Part shown: positions 35,005 through 43,390 of the stretch, piece by piece
Layout of the letters: each line of letters opens with the position of its first letter
Position numbering within the stretch: position 1 is the stretch's first letter
From: Paraflavitalea sp. CAU 1676
Lineage (GTDB): Bacteria; Bacteroidota; Bacteroidia; Chitinophagales; Chitinophagaceae
Direction: 5' to 3'
Length of the DNA: 64,000 bases
Assembly: GCF_029223285.1 (NCBI RefSeq)
Contig: NZ_JARHUJ010000009.1
Location: 62,001 to 126,000 of the forward strand
Program-made: the position numbers and the translations under genes
Notes under the pieces: model-generated
What the model saw: only the letters and a program-made list of their open reading frames with translations
Database searches by the model: none
Told to the model about the DNA's origin: nothing

Positions 35005-36141
35005 TTATGGCTGGTAGGATGATTCATTCATGCTGATCGATGCCAGCAGTTTGTATCTTTTGCCGGGCAGGTTTTGTATCACGCCCTGTAATTCGAGGTT
35101 CAATAATGCCGCTGCGATGGTGCTGCTGCTAAGCCCGCTCCGCAGGTTAAGCTCATCGATGTGCACCATTTCTTTTTGTGACAGCAGGTTGGCGAGTTGC
35201 TGTTCTGCCGGATTGAGTGTTATGTACAGTTGTTGCTGTACGGGTGCTTTTTTCGGGTGATTGGCCCAGCCCATGATGTTGATGAGCTGCTGTGCTTCGG
35301 TGATCAGCATCGCTTTGTTGCTCCTGATGAGTTCATTGGCGCCGGCACTTTTGGGGTCGGTTGTTTTGCCGGGGAAGGCGAATACATCTTTGTTGTAGCT
35401 ATTGGCCAGTTCGGCGGTGATCATACTACCACCTTTGACGCCCGTTTCTACTACTATGATGGCGTCGCTCATCCCGGCCACAATGCGATTGCGTGCGGGG
35501 AAATTGTGCTTATCGGGTTTGGTTTCACTCATGAACTCCGTAAGTAATCCACCGCCTTCGGCGACCATTTCCCTGGCCAGTTGCTTGTGTTGTGATGGAT
35601 ACAGGGTGTCGAGGCCATGTGCCAACACGCCAACTGTTGGCAATTGATTTTTGAGCGCAGCTTTGTGGGCCAGTGCATCTATACCGAATGCCAGACCGCT
35701 TATAATCAATACCTCATAAGGAGCGAGTTCTTTCACCAGGTTTTCTGTGAGGTATTTTCCATATTCCGTGTTGCTTCGGGTGCCAATGATCGATAGAATG
35801 CGGGAGCTGTTTAGATCGGCCTCGCCTTTGTAATACAACAGGGTGGGGGCATCGCAGCAGTTCAAGAGCCTTTGCGGGTATTGCGGATCAGTGAGAAAGA
35901 GGGGGCGGATATTGAATTTTTCAATGAAGCGCATTTCTTTCTCCAGTTCGTGGAAGGCATCGAATGACCTGATGGCAGCTGCCCGCATTGGGCCAATTCC
36001 TTCCACCCTCTCCAATTGTGCTGTACTGGCTTTGAATATGGCTGTGGCCGATCCGAATTGTTCGGCGAGGGTTTTGGCATGTATAGGGCCAATATGTTGT
36101 ACACTGGCGATGGCAAGCTGGTATTGCAGTTCGTTTTTCAT
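35005..36141 (-). CDS. dprA: DNA-processing protein DprA/Smf
   Basis: A 378-residue protein from the ATG at 36141; an in-frame ATG at 36159 would add six residues. DprA protects incoming single-stranded DNA and loads RecA in natural transformation. An N-terminal HhH/SAM-like domain (SVQHIGPIHAKTLAEQFG, VEGIGPMRAAAIRSF) precedes the Rossmann fold: LSIIGTRSNTEYGKYL, ISGLAFGIDALAHKAAL, RNRIVAGMSDAIIVVE and VFAFPGK. The C-terminal winged-helix domain (~310-378) has MVHIDELNLRSGLSSSTIAAALLNLEL. Full length. Confidence 0.95.
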   Translation of the reverse strand: MKNELQYQLAIASVQHIGPIHAKTLAEQFGSATAIFKASTAQLERVEGIGPMRAAAIRSFDAFHELEKEMRFIEKFNIRPLFLTDPQYPQRLLNCCDAPTLLYYKGEADLNSSRILSIIGTRSNTEYGKYLTENLVKELAPYEVLIISGLAFGIDALAHKAALKNQLPTVGVLAHGLDTLYPSQHKQLAREMVAEGGGLLTEFMSETKPDKHNFPARNRIVAGMSDAIIVVETGVKGGSMITAELANSYNKDVFAFPGKTTDPKSAGANELIRSNKAMLITEAQQLINIMGWANHPKKAPVQQQLYITLNPAEQQLANLLSQKEMVHIDELNLRSGLSSSTIAAALLNLELQGVIQNLPGKRYKLLASISMNESSYQP

Positions 36142-36518
36142 GGCATGAACTATGACCATGAAAATAGATTTTTTTTCAATATGAAATATGCAGCACGAGG
36201 GCCCTGTTTGTTCAGGTTTTGTTGTATGCGGTTGCTGATGCCGGTTTCAATGATCGCGGATGGGCACCAGCTGCCCTGCCGTTCTTAGTGAAAAAGGCTA
36301 CGTTTCAGCAGTTGTGCTATTTGTTCGAGACCGGTACGGGAGCGGTACGGGTCGGGTACGGGAGCGCCTGGGAGCCGGTAGGGTCGACGTCTTCAACCAT
36401 GTTTAACGATCTACTTAATAGCTGGTTTACGCCTTGAACAAAGTCCTACTTCCTCGTTCGCTACTCAAACCTAGTTTATTTCAATAGGGCTGCCAAGGTT
36501 ATGAAGCCGTGTGTAATG
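36142..36518. other. Gene-free stretch with three 11-bp tandem repeats
   Basis: No credible gene; one 72-codon frame begins with TTG and has no recognisable content. At 36333-36365 three 11-bp units follow head to tail: GGTACGGGAGC, GGTACGGGTCG, GGTACGGGAGC. A related GGGAGCCGGTAGGG follows at about 36370. Function unknown. Confidence 0.55.
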
Positions 36519-36554
36519 CCATGTCAGGTTATGTCATGACATAACCTGACATGG
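36519..36554. repeat. 36-bp perfect palindrome
   Basis: The half-site CCATGTCAGGTTATGTCA (36519-36536) is followed directly by its exact reverse complement (36537-36554), with no loop. It lies 29 bp beyond the stop codon of the PorE-like gene. No T-tract follows on either strand, so an ordinary terminator is less likely than a protein-binding site, cruciform or processed RNA end. Confidence 0.85.
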
Positions 36555-36583
36555 GTAAATAATGAGGTTTGTGGTGGAAACGC

Positions 36584-38503
36584 TTAATTGCTGATCACTT
36601 TCATCTCGGTGCGTCTGTTTTGTGCGCGTCCTTCTTCAGTTGCATTATCAGCTACCGGCATGGTTGCTCCAAATCCTTTAAAGGAGAGGCGTTGGGGATT
36701 GATGCCTTTGCCGGTGAGGTATTTAACTACAGACTGTGCACGGTTGTTGGACAGCACCAGGTTGTCCTCGGGTTTACCTACGTTATCGGTATGTCCGCCG
36801 ATCTGGATCTTGATCGTTGGGTTATCCCGCAGCAAAACAAACAGTTTGTCGAGCTCGGAGGTCGATTCGGGTTTGAGGTCGAATTGTTTTGAATCGAAGA
36901 ATATATTCTTCAACACGATGGAGGCATTGGCTTCCAGCGGTTGCAGGGGTATGTCTATATGGTACGTGGAATCGGGCGCTTTCTGGCTGAGTGAGAAATT
37001 GTCGGAAAAGAAGAGGTACCCTTTGCGATTTACGTTGAACGCATAGTCTTTACCGATGGGCAATGTAACGAGGTAGTTGCCGGTTTCATCGGTCTGTACC
37101 TTGCTAACCACTTCCTGGCTGGCCAGGTCGGTCAGTTCGATGGCTGATGGAAGTCCTTTGCTGGTCTTCTTATCGTATACCTTTCCTTTTACCCAAAGGG
37201 TGCGTGCGGGGCGCACATCGTTGCGCAATTCGAATGTATATATATCGAGGCCGCCCCGGCTGTCACTTCGGTCGCTTGCATAATAAGCAGTTTTACCATC
37301 GGCGGCTATGATGAGGCTGCCTTCGTTCTCGATGGTGTTGATGGGATAACCGAGGTTGGTTGCCTTGCCCCAAGTGTTATTGGGTCCTTTTTTGCTCAGG
37401 AAGAGATCGTCGCCACCATATCCGAGATGACCATTCGAGGTGAAATAAAGTGTTTGATTATCGGCGTGTATGAAGGGACAGCTTTCGTTTCCGGCAGTAT
37501 TGACTTCGGGGCCGAGGTTCGCAGCTTCGCTCCATTGCCCGTTGGGCAGGTAGTGGCTTACGTAGATATCACTGCCTCCGTAACCACCACTGCGGCTGCT
37601 GGCAAAGTAGAGATCGCGCTTGTCGGGTGATAGGGTGGGGGCTGAGTCCCAGCTCTCGCTGTTTACGCGCGGTCCGAGGTTGACGGGAGCACTCCAGCCA
37701 TCGAGTGTATTGTAGGATATGTAGAGATCGCAACTGCCAAAGCCTTCGCGGAAATTGCAGCCGGTAAAAACGAGCCATTGCCCATCCTGAGATATGGCCT
37801 GCGCTCCTTCGTTGGCGTCGGTATTGATGTCGCCGTCGAGCGGTTTTGCTTTCGACCATTTTCCATCGATGCGATGAGCGCCAAAAAAGTCTTCATTGTA
37901 GTGTTTCACCCGGCGGGTGATGATCAGTTCACTGCCATCGATGGTGAGGGCTGGATAGTATTCCGATACTACCGAGTTGATGCTGTCGCCCAGGTTCTGG
38001 GGTTCGAACTTGTATTCGGACAGCTGTTTTTGTTTGGCGTATTCGATGGCGAATTGATAGCTTTTCTGGCGGAATTCACCAGCCTTGCGGCTTTTGTCAT
38101 TGAGGTTGGGGATGGTGAGAAACTCCGTTACCGCCGCCAGTGCCTTTTCAAACTCCCCTTTACCGGCCAGGTTGATGGAGTAGGGAAGGTTATAGTCCCT
38201 GAAATAGTCTGCATCGATCTCTTTTGCTTTCTGGTAGTTCTCGATGGCGCCGGGGTAGTCTTTCATTTCGCCGTACATACCGGCGATAGACAGGTAGGCA
38301 TCGAGAAAGCGGGGATCTATCTTCACGGCATCTTTCAACAATTTGATGCCTCCTTTGAAGTCGTCTTCCTGGGCTTTGGAAAGGGCTTTTTCGTACAGGT
38401 CGGCAGCTTTCTTGCTTACTTTAGCAGGATCATATTGCTGCGCCATTACGCATATAGGGGCAATGATGACTAACAGTACGGTAAAGTAACGCTTGATTCC
38501 CAT
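36584..38503 (-). CDS. PorE-like protein: TPR, PD40 propeller, regulatory-like domain, OmpA C-terminal domain
   Basis: A 639-residue protein from the ATG at 38503. Signal peptide RYFTVLLVIIAPICVMAQQ. TPR repeats at ~25-130 (AADLYEKALSKAQEDDFKGG, AIENYQKAKEIDADYF). A PD40 beta-propeller at ~170-430 with repeats such as DLYFASSRSGGYGGSDIYVS and TLYFTSNGHLGYGGDDLFLS. A carboxypeptidase-regulatory-like domain at ~440-515 (VKGKVYDKKTSKGLPSAI). The OmpA peptidoglycan-binding domain is C-terminal (IQIGGHTDNVG, LSNNRAQSVVKYL, NRRTEM). This four-part order is that of PorE (PG1058) of the P. gingivalis T9SS. No lipobox is evident. Paralogs with other roles exist. Confidence 0.88.
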   Translation of the reverse strand: MGIKRYFTVLLVIIAPICVMAQQYDPAKVSKKAADLYEKALSKAQEDDFKGGIKLLKDAVKIDPRFLDAYLSIAGMYGEMKDYPGAIENYQKAKEIDADYFRDYNLPYSINLAGKGEFEKALAAVTEFLTIPNLNDKSRKAGEFRQKSYQFAIEYAKQKQLSEYKFEPQNLGDSINSVVSEYYPALTIDGSELIITRRVKHYNEDFFGAHRIDGKWSKAKPLDGDINTDANEGAQAISQDGQWLVFTGCNFREGFGSCDLYISYNTLDGWSAPVNLGPRVNSESWDSAPTLSPDKRDLYFASSRSGGYGGSDIYVSHYLPNGQWSEAANLGPEVNTAGNESCPFIHADNQTLYFTSNGHLGYGGDDLFLSKKGPNNTWGKATNLGYPINTIENEGSLIIAADGKTAYYASDRSDSRGGLDIYTFELRNDVRPARTLWVKGKVYDKKTSKGLPSAIELTDLASQEVVSKVQTDETGNYLVTLPIGKDYAFNVNRKGYLFFSDNFSLSQKAPDSTYHIDIPLQPLEANASIVLKNIFFDSKQFDLKPESTSELDKLFVLLRDNPTIKIQIGGHTDNVGKPEDNLVLSNNRAQSVVKYLTGKGINPQRLSFKGFGATMPVADNATEEGRAQNRRTEMKVISN

Positions 38504-38606
38504 GCTAACCTTTTTTGTTGTTTCAGACGGTCTTTCTTTCCAGACGATAATTCGTTGCTGTAAGATAGTATCCAATTGTTAAAAACGTAAAAGGCAGGGG
38601 TTTATT

Positions 38607-39230
38607 CTAAGGTACGTTGATATACTTATGGATCTGGAGCGACAGTTCCCATTGAGGATTTTCTTTAATGTATTCAATGATCAGCGGGGTCATTTCTTTC
38701 GACTTATCCCATTCGGGCGCCAGGTATAATTTACAGCAGGGGTTTACCAATGCTGCATATTTCTCGGCCCAGGCGAAATCGCTTTTGTTAAAGATCACCA
38801 CTTTCAGTTCGTGGGCAACCGGCAGTATTTCGGGCAGGGGGAACTTGAATTTTTTGGGCGAGAGGCAGATCCAATCCCATTCTCCGCTGAGGGGAGAGGA
38901 GCCTGATGTTTCTATATTTGTTTGAAAACCAGCTTCATGCAATGCGACTGTGAGGGCATCGAGATTGTGCATCAGGGGTTCTCCGCCGGTTATCACTGCC
39001 ATCCGGCCGGGGAAGGCGGCGGCGGCGTTTACCATTTCATCGATGGTTTGCAGGGGATGTTTGGAGGCATCCCAGCTATCTTTCACATCGCACCATACGC
39101 AACCGACATCACAACCACCGAGGCGGATAAAATAGGCGGCTTTGCCCTGATAGTATCCTTCTCCCTGGATGGTATAAAAGGATTCCATGACGGGTAAGCT
39201 GATCACGGCCGGTACTGCACTTGTTTCCAT
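38607..39230 (-). CDS. queE: 7-carboxy-7-deazaguanine synthase
   Basis: A 207-residue radical SAM enzyme from the ATG at 39230. It converts 6-carboxy-tetrahydropterin to 7-carboxy-7-deazaguanine in queuosine biosynthesis. The iron-sulfur motif is C40-x3-C44-x2-C47 (GGCDVGCVWCDV). ESFYTIQGEGYYQGKAAYFIRL is the QueE N-terminal signature, and VITGGEPLMH and NIETSGS are the SAM and substrate loops. It depends on QueD-type products; the PTPS genes lie 27 kb away. A TAAATTTG box ends 6 bp before the ATG. Confidence 0.94.
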   Translation of the reverse strand: METSAVPAVISLPVMESFYTIQGEGYYQGKAAYFIRLGGCDVGCVWCDVKDSWDASKHPLQTIDEMVNAAAAFPGRMAVITGGEPLMHNLDALTVALHEAGFQTNIETSGSSPLSGEWDWICLSPKKFKFPLPEILPVAHELKVVIFNKSDFAWAEKYAALVNPCCKLYLAPEWDKSKEMTPLIIEYIKENPQWELSLQIHKYINVP

Positions 39231-39236
39231 AATCGG

Positions 39237-39244
39237 CAAATTTA
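39237..39244 (-). promoter_or_regulatory. -7 box of queE, 6 bp from the start codon
   Basis: On the minus strand TAAATTTG matches TAnnTTTG exactly, followed by CCGATT and the ATG at 39230. No -33 TTTG is seen at the usual distance. Confidence 0.4.
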
Positions 39245-39288
39245 CGAAAATACGGGGAGTAGCGGGAGGGCATGGCGGCTGCCCCTAT

Positions 39289-39329
39289 TAAAAAAGCCTA
39301 TTGTTTTGCGCGTTACAAAACAATAGGCT
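39289..39329 (-). terminator. Terminator of folD with a 14-bp perfect stem
   Basis: AGCCTATTGTTTTG (39295-39308) and CAAAACAATAGGCT (39316-39329) pair perfectly around a 7-base loop. Read on the minus strand, a TTTTTTA tract follows. It lies 19 bp after the folD stop. Confidence 0.9.
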
Positions 39330-39348
39330 CAATATGGGTTTGATCGCT

Positions 39349-40224
39349 TTAATTCTTGGCGGCGCAGGCTGCGTAGGTGTTCTTCATCAGTGCTGCGATG
39401 GTCATTGGACCTACTCCACCCGGAACGGGGGTAATGTAGCTACATTTGGGTGCCACGTTGGCAAAATCTACATCGCCTTTGATGCTATAGCCACTTTTTT
39501 TGGCCGCATCGGCCACACGGGTAATACCTACATCGATCACGATGGCTCCTTCCTTGACCATATCGGCCGTGAGGAATTCTGGTTTGCCCAGGGCAGCTAC
39601 TATAATGTCAGCCTGCAAGCACAGTTCCTTCAGATTCTTTGTTTGTGAGTGACACAGGGTCACCGTGCAGTTGCCCGGGTTGGTGTTTGCACTCAACAGG
39701 ATGCTCATGGGGCGGCCAACGATATTGCTGCGGCCGATCACTACGGCATGTTTGCCTTTGGTGTCGATCTTATAATGTTCCAGCATCAGCATGATGCCGT
39801 GCGGGGTAGCAGAAATGAATGATGGAAGTCCCTGCACCAATTTTCCTACACTTACCGGGTGAAAACCATCGACATCCTTGGAGGGATCGATGGCGTTGAT
39901 CACTTCTTCGTCGGAAATATGCTTGGGGAGCGGGAGTTGCACCAGGATGCCGTCAATATCGGGATCGGCGTTGAGCTCGGCGATGACGTTGAGCAGTTTG
40001 AACTCGCTGATATCATCATCGAGGCGGATGAGGGTGGATTTGAAGCCTATTTCTTCGCAGGTCTTTACTTTGGAAGCAACGTAGGTTTCGCTGGCGCCGT
40101 TGTTACCGACCAATACTGCGGCCAGGTGGGGTATTTTTTTGCCTTCTGTCCTTAACTGACCTACATTCAGGCGCAGTTCATCTTTTGTAGCCTGTGAAAC
40201 AAGCTTCCCGTCTAAAATTTGCAT
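39349..40224 (-). CDS. folD: Bifunctional methylenetetrahydrofolate dehydrogenase/cyclohydrolase
   Basis: A 291-residue FolD, which interconverts 5,10-methylene-, 5,10-methenyl- and 10-formyl-tetrahydrofolate. The catalytic Lys is K54 in [15 protein letters not shown], the same residue number as in E. coli. [12 protein letters not shown] and [16 protein letters not shown] are substrate motifs. [15 protein letters not shown] is the NADP loop, and [18 protein letters not shown] is the C-terminal signature. Full length. A promoter adjoins the ATG and a strong terminator follows, so it is probably monocistronic. Confidence 0.97.
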   Translation of the reverse strand: MQILDGKLVSQATKDELRLNVGQLRTEGKKIPHLAAVLVGNNGASETYVASKVKTCEEIGFKSTLIRLDDDISEFKLLNVIAELNADPDIDGILVQLPLPKHISDEEVINAIDPSKDVDGFHPVSVGKLVQGLPSFISATPHGIMLMLEHYKIDTKGKHAVVIGRSNIVGRPMSILLSANTNPGNCTVTLCHSQTKNLKELCLQADIIVAALGKPEFLTADMVKEGAIVIDVGITRVADAAKKSGYSIKGDVDFANVAPKCSYITPVPGGVGPMTIAALMKNTYAACAAKN

Positions 40225-40228
40225 GGCG

Positions 40229-40259
40229 CAAAGGTAATATTGGTAATCTGTTTGGTAAA
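40229..40259 (-). promoter_or_regulatory. folD promoter next to the ATG
   Basis: On the minus strand TTTA (40259-40256), 19 bp, then TACCTTTG (40236-40229, exact -7 consensus), then CGCC and the ATG at 40224. Confidence 0.6.
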
Positions 40260-40295
40260 TTTTTACGTTAGTTTTTCCTTTCCAAAACTAATTAC

Positions 40296-41144
40296 TTGAA
40301 AAACCAACGCTTATCGACGTCCTTCGGGGCATTATTATCCGTCTGCTGTTGTTTTGCCAATTTACTGGCCTATTCCCAATCCTTACGATATCCTCAGGCG
40401 GCCCAGTTTATGGGAATGGGAGCTTATAGTCATCATTTTGTGGATGTTTTTTCAGGGTCTGCCAACCAGGCTGCCCTTTCCCGGCTACCCCGGGCTGGTG
40501 GGGGCGTGTATGGCGAACGAAGGTTTATGCAGGATAAGTTATCCAACTTCCAGGCGGTGATAGGTGTGCCGACCGGTCGTGGTGGGTGGGGTGTCAGTGC
40601 CACTTACCTGGGTTCGGGCGAGTATAATGAATCGCAGGTGGGTATTGCTTACGGTATGCAGCTGGGGCAGGTTGATATTGGCATGCAGATGAACTATGCT
40701 ATGGTCCGGGCGGCCGATTATGGAAGTGATGGGACCTTAGTTGTTGAGGTGGGCACTATCTGGCATATGACCCGGCAGGTGCATGTGGGTGTTCACGTGT
40801 TCAATCCCTATGGTGGTAAGTACGGCAAGCAGAGCCAGGAGAAAATGGCCTGGGTCTATAAGATGGGCATGGGGTATGAGGTGTCGGAGAAAGTGCTGCT
40901 GAGCTTTGATGTCATTAAGCAGGAAGATAAAGATGTTACTGTGTTAGCCGGCCTGCAGTATGCGCTGGATGGAAAGTTATTTGTGCGCGCCGGTTTGGCT
41001 ACTGCCACTGCTTCGCCGTGGATGAGTGTGGGATGGGCCTGGAAGAACATGCGAACCGATATAACCGGCAGTTATCATCCTCAATTAGGTTTCACCCCGG
41101 GCCTGCTCCTGATCTTTAATACCGGTAAAGAACGCACCGAATGA
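40296..41144 (+). CDS. PorV/FadL-like outer-membrane barrel protein
   Basis: A 282-residue protein. No ATG precedes the signal peptide (LSVCCCFANLLAYSQ), so the TTG at 40296 is the probable start. The mature N-terminus RYPQAAQFMGMGAYSHHFVDVFSGSANQAAL resembles the A-x-x-M-G-x-G ... N-P-A-x-L opening of PorV/PorQ and FadL-type barrels. Further strands are regular (GGWGVSATYLGSGEY, VDIGMQMNYAMV, VHVGVHVFNPYGG, LGFTPGLLLIF). Its stop overlaps the next gene's start (ATGA, 41141-41144), so the two products are translationally coupled and probably work together. Confidence 0.72.
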   Translation: MKNQRLSTSFGALLSVCCCFANLLAYSQSLRYPQAAQFMGMGAYSHHFVDVFSGSANQAALSRLPRAGGGVYGERRFMQDKLSNFQAVIGVPTGRGGWGVSATYLGSGEYNESQVGIAYGMQLGQVDIGMQMNYAMVRAADYGSDGTLVVEVGTIWHMTRQVHVGVHVFNPYGGKYGKQSQEKMAWVYKMGMGYEVSEKVLLSFDVIKQEDKDVTVLAGLQYALDGKLFVRAGLATATASPWMSVGWAWKNMRTDITGSYHPQLGFTPGLLLIFNTGKERTE

Positions 41145-43201
41145 AAGTGGCTATCTTACTCTTGTGGGCGCTTGCTGGTGCAGGTTGCTTCACCTATGCG
41201 CAGGTGCCGGTTTCGCAGCCAGAGCAACAATTGGAAAACCAGGCGGAAATGACCGAGCTGTCGCCGGAAGACGACGGCGCGTGGCAGCAGCTGGAATCGT
41301 TTCGGAAGCATCCCTTAAACCTCAATAGGGCGAGCCGGGAGGAGTTGGAACTACTGCCGATGCTCCATGCTTTGCAGATAGATGCACTGCTGCGCTATAG
41401 AAAGTTACTTGGCAAGCTGGTGAGTGTGCAGGAATTGCAGGCTGTGCCCGGCTGGAACCTGGAAACCATCCGGCAGGTATTGCCTTTCGTAGTGGTGAAC
41501 GCTGGTGATGTTACTGAGGCTACCTGGGGTAAACGTTTGTTTGGCGGCGATCATGCTATTTTGTTGCGTACTTCACGCATCCTGGAACGTACAAAAGGTT
41601 ATGATGTGCCTACTACTCCCGGCGGCAGTCACTATGTTGGTGATCCGTTTCGATTATTTGTCCGCTATCGCTATAGCTACGGTAACCGGGTGCAGTATGG
41701 TCTGACGGCCGACAAGGATGCAGGCGAACCATTCTTAAAAAAAGGAGATCGGGGTGGATTTGACTTTTATTCCTTTCATCTCTATCTGCGCAACCTCAAA
41801 GCCATCAAGTGCCTGGCCTTAGGCGATTTTACAGTGAATATGGGGCAGGGGTTGATCCACTGGCAAAGTCTGGCATTTAAAAAAAGTTCGGCGGTCATCC
41901 AGGTTAAACGGCAAGGGCCGGTTTTGAGACCCTATAGTGCAGCGGGAGAGTATTTCTTTCACCGGGGGGCGGGCGTCACTTTGCAGACCGGTCAATGGGA
42001 GGCTACGGGTTTTGCCTCCGTACGAAAGTTGGACGCCAACCTGGTCAATGACAGTATTACTTCGCTTATAACGACTGGCTATCACCGAACATTGGCGGAA
42101 TTGGCTGACCGCCATAATGTAGAGCGGCTAACAGCGGGGGGCACTATCAAGTACAGCCAACGCCTATGGCATATTGGTATCAATACCGTACAATACCGTT
42201 TCTCGAAAGGATTTGCCTTGCCCACTGCGTTGTATGACAGGTATGCCATCACCGGCAGGCGATGGAGTAATTATAGCGTTGATTATGCCTTTACTTATAA
42301 GAACCTCCATCTTTTTGGCGAAGCCGCGGCCGATCATCAACTGCATAAAGCATTTGTGCAGGGGGTAATGACGAGTGTTGACAGGAAGGTGGATCTTTCC
42401 TTATTGTACCGCCGCATCGATAAGCGATTCCAAACGGTGCAAGGGAATGCTTTTACTGAAAATTACCTGCCTGGTAATGAGGAGGGTTTGTTCATGGGCT
42501 TGTCGTTAAGGCCTGCTCCTGTATGGCAACTGGATGCTTATGCCGATCTTTTTCGGTTTCCCTGGTTGAAATATCGTGTCAATGCGCCGGGGAATGGATG
42601 TGATTACCTGCTGCAGCTTTTGTACAAACCCAATAAGCAAGTTGAATTGTTGAGCCGCTACCGTTATGAACAAAAGCCGGTTAATGATGACGGGGAAGGC
42701 GTGCTGAAACCTGTTGCTTTGACTTCGCGGCAAAACTGGAGAACCCAATGGCAATTCCAGGCGAGCACACCTATATTAATAAGGAGTCGTGTTGAACTGG
42801 TTTGGTTTCGTTCATCGCCTGGCGCCAACGCTGAAAAGGGATTCTCTGCTTTCACTGAGTTGTTCTACGATCCTCCAACACCTTTTTCGGGTAACCTGCG
42901 CATTCAGTTCTTTGAAACGGCGGGGTATGATTCACGCATCTATGCTTATGAACAGGATGTACCTTTTTATTTTTCCATTCCTGCTTTCAGTGGCAAAGGG
43001 TGGCGGTATTATGTTAACGGCCGCTATAATTGTTCGTCGCTGTTTTATGGGAAACGGTCACCGAAGTTTGGTTGTGTGATCGCCTGGAGGGTAGGGCAGT
43101 TCCTGTTTCCGGAGGAGGTTGTTACTGGAAGCGGTTTAGAGTCGATGACAACAAAACAGAAAACGGAGTTCAGGATCCAGGTGTTGTTAACTAGCCGTTA
43201 G
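41141..43201 (+). CDS. ComEA-like HhH domain fused to an outer-membrane-type beta-barrel
   Basis: A 686-residue exported protein. Signal peptide MKVAILLLWALAGAGCFTYA. Residues ~57-120 align with the ComEA helix-hairpin-helix pair (LNLNRASREELELLPMLHA, ALLRYRKLLGKLVSVQELQAVPGW). The first hairpin lacks the usual G-I-G (LPMLHA), so DNA binding is uncertain. Residues ~140-686 are a long run of alternating aromatic beta strands (FRLFVRYRYSYGNRVQYGL, LWHIGINTVQYRFSKGF, WQLDAYADLFRFPWLKY) with a strand-like C-terminus. Similar HhH-plus-barrel proteins occur in Bacteroidota without known function. It overlaps the preceding barrel gene by 4 bp. Confidence 0.78.
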   Translation: MKVAILLLWALAGAGCFTYAQVPVSQPEQQLENQAEMTELSPEDDGAWQQLESFRKHPLNLNRASREELELLPMLHALQIDALLRYRKLLGKLVSVQELQAVPGWNLETIRQVLPFVVVNAGDVTEATWGKRLFGGDHAILLRTSRILERTKGYDVPTTPGGSHYVGDPFRLFVRYRYSYGNRVQYGLTADKDAGEPFLKKGDRGGFDFYSFHLYLRNLKAIKCLALGDFTVNMGQGLIHWQSLAFKKSSAVIQVKRQGPVLRPYSAAGEYFFHRGAGVTLQTGQWEATGFASVRKLDANLVNDSITSLITTGYHRTLAELADRHNVERLTAGGTIKYSQRLWHIGINTVQYRFSKGFALPTALYDRYAITGRRWSNYSVDYAFTYKNLHLFGEAAADHQLHKAFVQGVMTSVDRKVDLSLLYRRIDKRFQTVQGNAFTENYLPGNEEGLFMGLSLRPAPVWQLDAYADLFRFPWLKYRVNAPGNGCDYLLQLLYKPNKQVELLSRYRYEQKPVNDDGEGVLKPVALTSRQNWRTQWQFQASTPILIRSRVELVWFRSSPGANAEKGFSAFTELFYDPPTPFSGNLRIQFFETAGYDSRIYAYEQDVPFYFSIPAFSGKGWRYYVNGRYNCSSLFYGKRSPKFGCVIAWRVGQFLFPEEVVTGSGLESMTTKQKTEFRIQVLLTSR

Positions 43202-43390
43202 CAAAAAGATTAAAAACAAATTAATGTCGTTTTTAGCTACAGAGTGTGTTCTGAACAGTTATAGTAAGCAAAAATCTTTTACAGATGATACACTGCCTTT
43301 TCTGGTATCATATGTTAAAGATTGAATAATATAGAGCTGCTTGCAACGGTTGATATGTAAGTAGCAGTCATGGGTTGTAGTTTTCGGTTG

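Noticed and set aside
35005-36141. dprA as part of a defence or mobile island
   Set aside because: Domain content is that of a normal chromosomal DprA, and the neighbours are housekeeping genes.
36219-36437. 72-codon frame between dprA and the PorE-like gene
   Set aside because: It starts with TTG, includes the 11-bp tandem repeats, and shows no known pattern; more likely non-coding.
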